Positions 54,930 to 64,000 of a stretch of 64,000 nucleotides of DNA are shown in pieces (within the stretch, counting starts at the first letter, position 1; the number at the start of each line of letters is the position of its first letter). The position numbers were made by a program, and so were the translations under genes. The notes beneath the pieces are model-generated. The model worked only from the letters and a program-made list of their open reading frames with translations, was not told where the DNA came from and did not search any database. The DNA is from Apiosordaria backusii (Eukaryota; Ascomycota; Sordariomycetes; Sordariales; Lasiosphaeriaceae), in contig JAUKTV010000012.1 in assembly GCA_030549205.1 (NCBI GenBank), positions 186,001-250,000 on the forward strand, in the 5' to 3' direction.

Positions 54930-56440
54930 ATTATTATTACTATATTGATTATTTTAATATTATAAATATAGTAATATACTTAAGTTTATTTTTAATACTG
55001 TAAATTAGATTTTTGCTATAAAGTATAGTTATTAAGAATGTACTGATTTACTATAAATTAAATTAAATTAAGCTATTTACTTTATTAAGCGTTATAAATA
55101 TTATAAATAATATTAAAAAACAATAAATAGTAAGTGGAAGTATTTTAAAGACTTTAGAGTTATCGAAAATTACTTTAAAAGACTCTTTATTATCATTAAA
55201 GAATATAGAATATAGTTTAAAGATATATAAAATATAAATAAAATAGGATTTTAAATTGAGGTAAGTAAGAATTAATTTATTATTATTAAATGTAAAAGGG
55301 CTTATTACTTTATTATTTTTAAGAATAAGGAATCAGCTATAATTATCGAAGCTATTTTAATTAGTAAAAATAACTACTTAACATTTTTAATATTAACTAG
55401 TTTACTTTATTTTATTCTTTAATATTAATAAAAATAATTCAAGTTAAAAACTATATTATCGACCTTTCCTATTAGCTATTTAAATGATAAGTTTTTTTTA
55501 AATTAATTAAAATACTTTAATAAGTATTTTAAAAAGTTTTAAATAAATATTACATAGTTACATATTATCGATAGGTAAAGATTTTATTATATTATTTAAT
55601 TTATTAAGTATTATAAAGAAAACAGTATTATTTCCTTTAATCTATTGTTAAACTTTATATATATATTTTAACCTTTTAATATTATAGTCTTTTAATTATT
55701 TAAATATTATTACGTTAAGGTTATTAATATATTAGTTTGTAATAGCTTTATAAATATTATTAAAATCGAATTTTTAAAAATAATTTCAAGAATATAGCTT
55801 TAAGTTTTTAAAAAAACGATAATGTTTTTTACTTTTATTAAAATTAGTATCTTTTTATTTTAATTTCGATATTATATTTAAGGAAGTACGTTAATAAACA
55901 TAGCCGATAATCCTCTTTTTTATACTTTTTAAATTTATATCTTTACCGTTCTATACTTTTATTACTTTTAAATAAATTAATAAAGCCATTGATAAATTAT
56001 AAGAAATTATATTTAAAAACTTTAATAAAGACTTTTTAATAATATAAATTAATTTATTAAAAGGTTATTTATAACTATTATCGAGTTAATTTAAATACAA
56101 AAAGATTTAAGCGTTATTTAAATAGCTTAAGCCGTTATTATAGTCTATAAGGTAATAAAGAGAAGCTTACTTTAATTATGTAGGGTATTAATTATAGCTG
56201 ATAGGAAAGAAATAGTCTAGAAAAAAAAAGATAAAGCTTTTATTAAAATAAGGCAGTTAGTTAAAGCTATTAAATAAAAGGTTTATAATTAATATAAAAG
56301 GACTTAGAATAAAGCAGTAAAAGAAGCCTATAAGTAATATTTTATTAGGAAATTAAAGCTAGCTAAAATAACTGATAGATTTAGTATTTTAAAACGATTA
56401 CGGCATTTTTAGTTTAATAGGTTTAAATATATAGCTAATT
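54930..56440 (+). mobile_element. RIP-degraded Pogo/Fot1-type (Tc1/mariner) DNA transposon
   Basis: A+T-rich with closed frames, but the plus-strand conceptual peptide keeps the order of a Pogo transposase. Near 55,225-55,255 N-I-N-K-I-G-F-Q-I matches the first catalytic box NMDEIGFQ with Asp and Glu lost to Asn and Lys. Near 55,555-55,600 L-H-I-I-D-R-Q-R-F matches LLILDGHGSH. Near 55,645-55,700 N-L-L-L-N-F-I-Y-I-F then P-F-N-I-I-V-F matches CLPPHTSHLLQPLDVGVF. The changes are C-to-T and G-to-A. Terminal repeats could not be defined; boundaries are approximate. Confidence 0.7.
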
Positions 56441-57748
56441 AACTGGTGTGGCTAATAGACTGGTGAGTACTACTATATGGGTACCCTGCTTGCGTGGTCC
56501 AATATAGTGGCGCTCCTTGGGGTACAGGTAGATGCGAGGTTAAAGAAAACCGTTTCCTGAATTACGGGAGCGACTGCTTTCTCGAACTAACAGCAACTGC
56601 TGCCCAGGACTGGGATGCTTATTGGAGGGTAGAGCAAGGTGGGGGCACGGATCTGCACATGAATTAATTGGAGAAGGTGCTGAGGTACCAAGTACCTAGC
56701 TGTGACTAAGCAGCCCGCACTATCGAGACACCCGAAAATGGCGGCCCTGCTCTGCTAAATTCGGCAGCCAGAACAGCAAGTTCTATACTTAAGCTGTAAT
56801 ATAATTATAGTAATAGTATTAATAGTACATTTTAAACTTAAAGGTAGTACTATAATTATAACCCTAACTAATTTAACTAAGGTTATTTATAGAATATATA
56901 GGGAATAAAGGGGGGGGTGTACAATTAGAATATGCTAATGTACGTAGAGCAAGTGCCTAAATTTAAGTGGAGAAAGAACTAAAGGGCTGTCCCTTATCTA
57001 ACCGCTCAATGAGCTCGTTAATGAGAGCTTTACTTTCTCGAACAAAGATCTCTTGCATAGCATTCATCGTGGCGGCGGTTTGTGGTCTACCTGGTCCGGG
57101 GGTACGGCGTAGCCTGTTTCCCGCCAGGCTGTCAGGTGATACTGCTCTCTTTTGTACAATAAGCCATGGCGAAGATAAGGCTGGAGCTCGCTATAGTAAG
57201 AGTGCGTTTCCTGTTCTAGTATGCCGTTTGCTGATGTGATCTAGGCAATCGATATTATGAGGTAAGAACCTACTAACTAACAAAAGTTCCAGATGTAACG
57301 GTCTGGCGTAACCTCAACCGAGCCTTTTTGGACGACATGAATCGCCGCTTGGCGAGATAAACACAATCTAGGTCTGCGCCGTGATGATGCACGGCTCAGT
57401 CCAGATATTGAATATTTGCCCACCTGCAGGCCTATGGTACCTTCCGTCTCTGGTTCATGCAGACGCTCGTAACCAACTTCAGTGGAAGTGGAGTACCTAG
57501 GTACCTAAGCAGGTGTATCTGGATCAAGGACCAACTGCAGACAAACAAGTTGGACTATCACAATGACCTCTTGGGCGGCAGAACCTTGGAGTGGATTTTA
57601 ATGATGTATTGTTGAACCAACTAGATACATCTTCTGCAAGATCAGATGATCGTAGTTCATTCCTGTGTTGCCTGTACAGATTGAATTTCAACTTTGAGCA
57701 TGGACATCATCGAGTCCGCACTTGTGATTACGCCTCAGTGTGTTGTAT
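56441..57748. other. intergenic, possible scrap of a transposon protein on minus
   Basis: Mostly normal composition with a short A+T stretch at 56,780-56,900 and a G-run at 56,910-56,917. On minus, about 57,095-56,975 reads NAMQEIFVRESKALINELIERLDKG, a helical segment of coding appearance with a stop soon after. It is too short to assign. Downstream region of the hemerythrin-like gene. Confidence 0.3.
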
Positions 57749-58657
57749 CTACACTGCCAGATGCTTTGCTGTCCCCTCCGGTGTGCAACTGACAAAGCGC
57801 CAGCGGCCCGAATGCCACATCGGAACGCCCTTGAGCATGATGGATTTGGCCAATCCTTTCAACGGTGGGAAAACACCATGCCACATCCCCCCCTCAAACT
57901 CCACCGTCTCCATGTTCAGGAAGAAGACGGGCAGAGTATTGAGCACAAAAGGCAAGCTCAGCTGCTTCTTGCCTGAAGTGAAACAGAACCTCGTCAACAT
58001 CCAATGCTCCTGTATATTTGTTTTCAAGGAGGAACTCACCACCTGCGTCTGCAATGCCGAGAATGTCTATCGGCTTTTCAGGGGTGCTGTACTTGGCCAG
58101 CGCGACAATCGCGGGCGGCTCGGCCTTGAGATGGCTGTGGAAGGCGTCTTTGAACTCGTTCATGATGACAATGAGCTCGTTGCTTTTCCAGTCCGCGCCC
58201 TTGTCCTGCAAGTACTGCTTGAACTTCTGCAGCCCTCCTTGGAAGGCCTCATGTTCGTGGACCGCACCGTCCATCAACCCCTTTTGACCTGCGGCTTTGT
58301 CGAGATTTGGGAAGAACTCGGTCTCCTCGTAGTGGTGGTGCATGTGCACGCAGTCCGCCCAGGCCACGCTGTAGCCGGCAAAGTCGGCTTTGTCCGCGGG
58401 CAGCGTCACACGCGGAGCCTGCTGGTAGATGCTGTTGAAGCCGCGGATGAAGGCGTTATGGCTCAGGGCCATGTACGAGGCTTCAATCGTAAACGGGTCA
58501 TCCTACAGTTATGGTGAGTATTGTGAGCATACCTATGACACTGGCGATGGCGGGTTAGGATTGAAGCACACGCACGTACCTTGCCAGTTTGGAATTTTGG
58601 CGTAGGAATCAGGGACAAAGGGCTGTCAGTGTACTTGGGAGGGGCAGTGGCCATCAT
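57749..58657 (-). CDS. hemerythrin-like HHE domain protein, 254 aa
   Basis: Three exons: 58,657-58,580, 58,502-58,040 and 57,972-57,749, total 765 nt in phase. Introns are 77 nt (GTACGT donor, CTGTAG acceptor) and 67 nt (GTGAGT donor, TTGACG branch, CTTCAG acceptor). HHE proteins are four-helix bundles that bind a metal pair; fungal members are mostly uncharacterised and are predicted to sense or bind oxygen, iron or reactive species. Candidate metal ligands: SHNAF (first His), HMHHHYEETEFFP, HEHEAF and FHSHL. The C-terminal part ETVEFEGGMWHG...WHSGRWRFVSCTP follows the usual tryptophan-rich family ending. No signal peptide. The gene is undamaged. Confidence 0.9.
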
Positions 58658-59876
58658 GGTGGTGCAATGGTGCTAGTTCAATGGGCTCAGTGTGCTGCGT
58701 GGAGAAGCTAAGGTAGAGGAACCAAGTACCTAAGCAGCAGCGGCTCGTGGTGCAAACGGACTCGATAAATCCAAATGGCGCAGAATTCCCAATTAAGCCC
58801 GGGCTTTTGGCTGGAAAGGATTGATGGGTGGGAGAAATGCGGAGATACTGGGTGGTCAGACTTCGCGCAGGCAGACAAAGACTCAACGGTAGGTAACTTT
58901 GCAGGCACCCTGATCAGGATCTGATTCGGTGTTTACAACTACAATTAACACTGTGACGTATGTAAAGCTGGCGAGACGGGAGGAGGCCGGGGGGTGTGCA
59001 TAGGTATTAATTCCGATTCGTGCCTCTGCATCTGGGAGCCATATTACCTGCCAGTTTCAGCGGTAATATGCGAAGATAAGTTCGAGACCTGCTCCCGCTA
59101 GCCTGTGCGGATTTGAGGGATAGTGCAGTGGTAGTAGCGTCTTAATACCTTAAAGAGTAAACTCTTAAATAGGGCATCATGAAGATGTCCAAATTGAATC
59201 GATAAATATATCCAGGGCCCCCTCTTCACACTGAGCTTGAAGACGGACGACGACTGGTGCCAGGGTTCAACAGGCCGCCTGGAGACAAGAGCTATATTGA
59301 GCTCACCGAGGCCCGGTCGATTGAAAACATGAAACAGTGGAAAGCTGGGGTGTGGCCTGCACAACGGGTGAATCGCCACAATGATTCGCACCATTCTCAA
59401 TCTGGGGGCATTGTGCGGACCGTTGCTGTCGATGTCGTGTAACCGCCAGCCTCTTCAAGCTACCATGTCTGAATATGGAAACAAGAGCCAGAACCAACGA
59501 CCTGTTAGTCGCCCAACACAATGCACCTGTCAATCCGTTGCTACCCTGATATTACTTCAGACTGAGCCGTGGATCTTATGTCCCAATTCAGCGGGCGATA
59601 ATGCCGCCTTCTGGCATAGATCCCCGGACACTGATGCAAGCAGGGGTCCGAGATGGGAACCCCTCTTCCTGCACTCAATGGCCATGATCAGGCTGTAGGA
59701 CGTTATCCTGCTAGATACATTCGAGGTGAGTCCTGGAAGCCTTATGGCGACACCGAGGTTGGCCACTGAGAGATCTCCCTGCTATGTTGTAGGTAGGTAT
59801 CCTCAAGACCCCAGTTGAGCCGCCGACGCTGCCTTCACAGACATTGCGCCCTACCTCTCATGTTCTCCAAACCGCC
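58658..59876. other. intergenic between hemerythrin-like gene and P450
   Basis: Normal composition, short unsupported open frames on both strands. Holds the divergent promoters of the minus hemerythrin-like gene and the plus P450 gene. No further feature recognised. Confidence 0.35.
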
Positions 59877-61704
59877 ATGTTGGATTCAGTAATCGACATC
59901 TCCCAGATTGTCCTTCCGCACCCGATTCTGTGGGCCGTCACCGCCGCACTGTGCCTCGTGCTGCTCAGCTGGCGCATTTGGACCTTTATCATTGTCCCCG
60001 TCCTTCGGCCAGATGAACCCAAGCTGTTGCCCTATTGGGTTCCGTTTCTCGGTAAGGCTGTACCCCAACGTTCTTGTGCCACGGTCAGCACTGGATCACC
60101 GGGTGATTAGCACTGACACAGCCGCCTGGTCGTCACGACAGGTCACACATGTGCCTTCTTTCGCAACCCCGAAAAGCTTATCAACTATAGCTTGTGAGTA
60201 GCGGGCGTCCGGAATGGATTGATCATGACTGACCTGTATCCAGCCATTACTTTGGAAGTAATCAACCGTTCGCGCTGACCGTAACTGGGAAGCGCACCGT
60301 GATACTGCGCAACGTCCAGGATGTCGCCTCGGTTTGGCGAAACACACAAGCGCTGACCATCGACGGCTTCATCGTGGAAGCCCTGGGCGCGTTCGGCATC
60401 ACCAAGCCGACCCTGAAAGATCTTTGCCAGCCCGCGAGATCTGATCAAAGATGAAGAATCGCAATCTAAATCTCTGCTGATCAAGGAAAACCCGCAAAAC
60501 AAAGGGTACATGGACTGGGAGCGTGATTTCTTCACGGCCCAGCTGCTGGAGCCGGACAGACTGCGGAAGCTCCTGGACAAATACCTTGGTCATCTCCGCG
60601 AAGTCCTGGCATGGGATAACCTTTCATCCTGTTATGTGATGGCTCCCTCGGCATCGGATCCACCACAAGACAAGTCAAAAACAGTTTCTTTGCAGGTATT
60701 TTGCAGGTACACCGTCTCCTACTGCAGCACAACAACCTTCTTCGAGCCAAAACTCCAACAGGTAGCGCCTCAGCTTCTGCAAGACTATCAGGATTTTGAG
60801 AGGCTGAGCTGGAAAGTCTTTTACCGACTTCCGCCGTTCCTGGCGAGGAGCTCGCATGCCGCGAAAGAGAAGGCCATAGACGGGCTTGAGAAGTATTTGA
60901 GTCTCGGCGAGGAGGAACGGCCTGAGCTCGAGACCATCTTCCTGGCCATCAACAACGAACTCACTCATATCGGAGTGGGTAGAAGAGATGCTGCGGCTTT
61001 CATTGTCGTGATCACTGCGCATTTGGGCGTAAGTGTACTTTTCTCCTGGCCAGTGAACGGAAAAGAGGACATTACTGACAATTATTGGGCGGCCGCACAG
61101 CACCAAGAACAACGCGCACAAGGTCGCATTCTGGATTTTTGCCCACATGCTACACGATCCCGCCTATCTCGATGCTGTGTACCGCGAAATCGACGCTGCA
61201 TTTGCGGCCCCAGACGCAGAGTCCGACATGAATGTGCTCTTGACTGCCTGTCCGCACCTCGATGCGATCTGGTACGAGACGATGAGGGTCTACAACGCGA
61301 CATCGGCCATCCGGCACGCGAAGACGGACTGTATCATCGGCGACAAGCGCATTCATGTTGGAGATCAGGTTGTCGCGCCGTTCCGGCAGTTCCACCTGAA
61401 CCGGGACATCTTTGGCGCAGATGCCAGGAGCTTTCGTCCGGGCCGGTTCTTGGAGAATAAGGGGCTGCATCGAGCCAAGGGTTATTCTCCGTTTGGGGGC
61501 GGGTATACGTACTGTCCAGGCCGGCTGTTTGCCCAGCGCGAAATTTACTTGTTCGTTGCCGAGACGCTGCGGAAATTCGATCTCGAGCTGGTGCCGAGGC
61601 CAGGAGGTCCACGGATGCCGCAGGTGGACGAGAGGATTCCGTCGCCAGCTGCAATGGGTCCGGATGAGGACGTGTTGGTGAGGCTTTCCCCTCGGGTGCA
61701 CTAA
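59877..61704 (+). pseudogene. cytochrome P450 with one frame disruption
   Basis: Exons 59,877-60,051, 60,142-60,193, 60,244-61,028 and 61,108-61,704, about 535 codons if one extra base near 60,416-60,418 (AAA run) is discounted. Introns of 90, 50 and 79 nt have GTAAGG, GTGAGT and GTAAGT donors, the last two with CTGAC branch sites. P450s are haem monooxygenases, here anchored by an N-terminal membrane helix (residues 17-40, ILWAVTAALCLVLLSWRIW). Seen: I-helix end into NNAHKVAFWIFAHML, the ExxR motif as YETMR, FRPGRF, and the haem loop FGGGYTYCPGR with cysteine ligand. The sequence style is of the CYP7/CYP8-like fungal group that hydroxylates sterol- or lipid-like substrates; substrate unknown. 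A true frame mutation or a sequence error would equally explain the break. Confidence 0.85.
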
Positions 61705-62069
61705 TGACTGTTGCAGCGCCAGGGCAGTTGGCAGATGTTGGGCCTGTTGGTCCTCTCTGTTGGGGTCCTCCCCGTGTAAGACAATGTAATTCTTGCACAG
61801 GCCGTGCCGCCTTGCCCCCCCCCCTTCTGCACAAGCTCTCTCCGCGCTCACTAGCGCCTCGGGACGAAGTAACGTATCAATGCTTAGATGGACGACACAG
61901 GTTCATTCTCTATATTGATTCTCCCAGAAAGGGAAACTTTGGATGGTGCGAGGGCTGGATTGTGTGAGCTGCTGGTCACCGTCCGGCCCACATTTCATCC
62001 ACATGCCCTCATCTGACCTCTCGCCCACCATCTCAGTTTCCTTCCTCCCCTTGATCCCAAGCGTCTCCC
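61705..62069. other. spacer between P450 and MFS gene
   Basis: Short same-strand spacer with a C-run (61,817-61,825). Presumed P450 terminator and MFS promoter region. Confidence 0.35.
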
Positions 62070-64000
62070 ATGCGCCCGCCCACTTCGTCTGCCATGGAGG
62101 AAGACGCTCCGGCAACTGCTTCCCCGCCTTCCAAGCCATCTAGCGCTGTGCCGACAGGACCACCACCCACCAATACAAAGGGACTCCGGTTCTGGCTGGT
62201 CTTTGTCGGCCTGTGCCTTGCCGGTTTCCTCGCTGCTATGGACAGCACCATCATCTTCACAGCGCTCCCGACCATCGCAAGCGACCTCGGCGGCTTGGCC
62301 GAATATATCTAGCTTGACAATGCGTACGTCTTTATTAATAGTTATTTACTAGGGCTTTGAACCGTTATCCTAAGCTAACCGTTATATAATATTTATAACC
62401 ATTAGCTAATATTTATAATAGTAGTTTAGAATAAAACTATTAGCTATTAAAAAACTGTTATTTTAAAATAAACTATTAATTTTTAAGAACCGTTAAAAGT
62501 ATTAAAGAAAGTTTTAATTAGCCAGCTTAATTAAGTTTATAAAAGAGGTCCTTTATATAACGCTGAAAATAAAAAGAATAAAGGTATTTTTAAGTTAATT
62601 ATTAAAAGCTTATAGCCTAAGGTATTATAGTCTTATTTAAAACCTAAGATCTAAACTTTTATAAAATAAGCTGTTTTTAATTATTAATATTATTACAATT
62701 AACTATATCTATATTTATAATTATACTTATAGTTATATTTTTTTAAGTAAGCTAATCCTTTATATATAGCTTTATTTAAAATTAACTAATAATAATTAAT
62801 AAATTACTGATTAATTAATTAATTAATTAATTAATACATATATAGTTAGTAATATAATACTAAGCTATAGTAGTAGTTTTAATAAATAATGGTTTTAATA
62901 GTAGGCAATAGTCTTAATACTATATTTAGTAAAAAAGCTTAGATCCTTATTATATTAAAGGAGTTTAAATTTAAATAGAAAGGCTAGCTTTAGAAATCCT
63001 TGTGTATATAAGAAACCTCCTAGTAAGCTTAATTAAGTTAGCTAATTAAAGCCTTCTTTAGCTTATAATGGTTTTTAAGAATCAACGGTTTATTTTAGGA
63101 TAATAGTTCCCTTTAGTAAACTATAGAAGAATTAATAATAATTGGCTGCAGCCAACTGTTAGTTGAGAGAGAAGGAACCAGTAATGTTTGCATCTACCGC
63201 CATCCAACCCCTGTATGGGCTACTTTCCAACATCTTCGGCCGCCGGTATCCAATGATTGCATCGGTGCTTCTGTTTGTGCTCGGCAGTGGCATCGCCGGT
63301 GGTGCGAACTCGAGCGCCATGTTTATTTCCGACCGTCTTGTTCAGGGACTGGGAGGCGGCGGCACAATCATGCTGATTGACCTCATCCTCTGCGACTTGC
63401 TCCCGCTAAGAGAACGCAGCACATCAGGTATCTCGGAGCGGTCCTCGGTGCGTGTGCCGTGGGGACTCTTATCGGGCCTGTGATGGGAGGTGCCCTTGTC
63501 AGCCGTGCTTCCTGGAGATGGGCCTTTTGGATCAACCTCCCTGTATCGGCCCTGACACTGGCCGTGATGGTGCTGTTCCTCCGCGTCTCCTGGAAGCGAT
63601 CACCCTCATGGATGCACGCCTTGGCCCGCATTGATTACCACGGGAACACGATATTCGTCGGGTCCATCACCTCCATTCTGATCGGGCTTGTTCAGGCCGG
63701 AGTGGTGTATCCTTGGGGTGCATGGCAGACTGTCGTGCCTCTTGTCGTTAGTTTGTTAGATGGCTTGTGTTTTTTGTCCAGCAAGTATACTGCCCGGAGC
63801 CAACCATGCCTCTTCGTCTCTTCGCCCACCGCACCTCGGCCTCTGTGTCCTTGCAAAACTTTATTGTCTCGATGCTTTTACAGTGGTGCGTCTATGTGCT
63901 CCCGCTCTACTTCCAACCACAACTCGCTGCGTCTGCACTGGACTCAGGACTGTAGGTTCTCCTAGTCTCAGAGCTCAGACCTCTTTCTTTTTTACCGGCC
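62070..64000 (+). pseudogene. MFS drug/toxin efflux transporter (DHA2-like), broken and running off the window
   Basis: Drug-proton antiporters of this group export toxins and secondary metabolites at the plasma membrane. The first helix FWLVFVGLCLAGFLAAMDSTIIFTALPTIASDLGG lies at 62,190-62,300. After an A+T-rich interruption the rest continues at 63,184: AIQPLYGLLSNIFGRRYP (motif A), ISDRLVQGLGGGGTIML, then GTLIGPVMGGALVSRASWRWAFWINLP (antiporter motif C) and later helices. Defects: TAG at 62,310 in place of the expected Trp codon (TGG to TAG), an 860-bp interruption, a frame loss near 63,425, another at the T-run 63,770-63,775, and TAG at 63,953. The reading past the window end is unknown. 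Confidence 0.85.
62330..63150. mobile_element. A+T-rich insertion with inverted ends inside the MFS gene
   Basis: RIP-like A+T DNA. The left end (62,344-62,383: TTTACTAGGG, GAACCGTTATCCTAAGCTAA, CCGTT) is the imperfect inverted repeat of the right end (63,083-63,120: CAACGGTTTATTTTAGGATA, ATAGTTCCCTTTAGTAAA). No transposase is readable. The left boundary GTACGTC resembles an intron donor and the right one, GAACCAG, an acceptor, so the element might have entered an intron; direct joining at GCGTACG/TAATG restores a better protein, which favours insertion into an exon. Confidence 0.6.

Noticed and set aside
57591..58517. 308-codon plus-strand open frame
   Set aside because: Antisense to the hemerythrin-like gene, whose three exons, splice sites and domain motifs are convincing.
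61150..61851. 233-codon minus-strand open frame
   Set aside because: Antisense to the last P450 exon, which carries the haem-binding loop.

Overview
The window is from a filamentous ascomycete (Pezizomycotina). Genes have short 49-79 nt introns with GT donors, CTRAC-like branch sites and AG acceptors. Long stretches are almost pure A+T and rich in TpA, with stop codons in every frame, yet keep recognisable transposon peptides. This is the footprint of repeat-induced point mutation (RIP, C to T at CpA). Species cannot be named from the sequence. Splice junctions given here are read by eye.

Layout. 0-2 kb: beta-carbonic anhydrase (minus). 2.1-8.7 kb: RIP-destroyed LTR retroelement with 161-bp LTRs, carrying an un-mutated solo LTR of another family. 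8.9-11.4 kb: intact four-exon GH10 xylanase and a small two-exon ORF. 11.5-21 kb: RIP DNA including a Ty1/copia element on minus. 21-27.2 kb: GC-normal Helitron with a Rep/PIF1-helicase gene. 27.2-31.6 kb: RIP-destroyed copia remnant with its 3' LTR, then a chromodomain scrap. 31.9-36.9 kb: host-like minus-strand genes (divergent kinase, 62-aa ORF, C2H2-type zinc-finger protein, Myb-like protein). 37.1-40 kb: Mutator-like element. 40.3-41.3 kb: unrecognised 359-aa ORF with a glycine-rich amphipathic N-terminus. 42-54.7 kb: pile-up of four LINE copies of one family, a hAT transposase and a 1,365-bp non-autonomous hAT-type element with 8-bp target duplications. 55-56.4 kb: fossil Pogo/Fot1 transposase. 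57.7-58.7 kb: hemerythrin-like gene. 59.9-64 kb: cytochrome P450 and MFS transporter, both broken.

Genes and context. The intact genes form small islands between transposon blocks. The xylanase is a secreted plant-polysaccharide enzyme; carbonic anhydrase is housekeeping. The P450/MFS pair resembles the edge of a secondary-metabolism locus in decay.

Most striking observations: (1) the hAT-type element at 48,009-49,373, whose empty site can be checked against a paralogous LINE in the same window; (2) the solo LTR with 5-bp target duplication inside a RIPed element; (3) repeated single-base frame losses at homopolymers in otherwise well-preserved genes, suggesting assembly error; (4) in-frame stops in the Helitron, Mutator-like, LINE, hAT and MFS genes that mostly fit a RIP-type transition; (5) the unrecognised 359-aa ORF.
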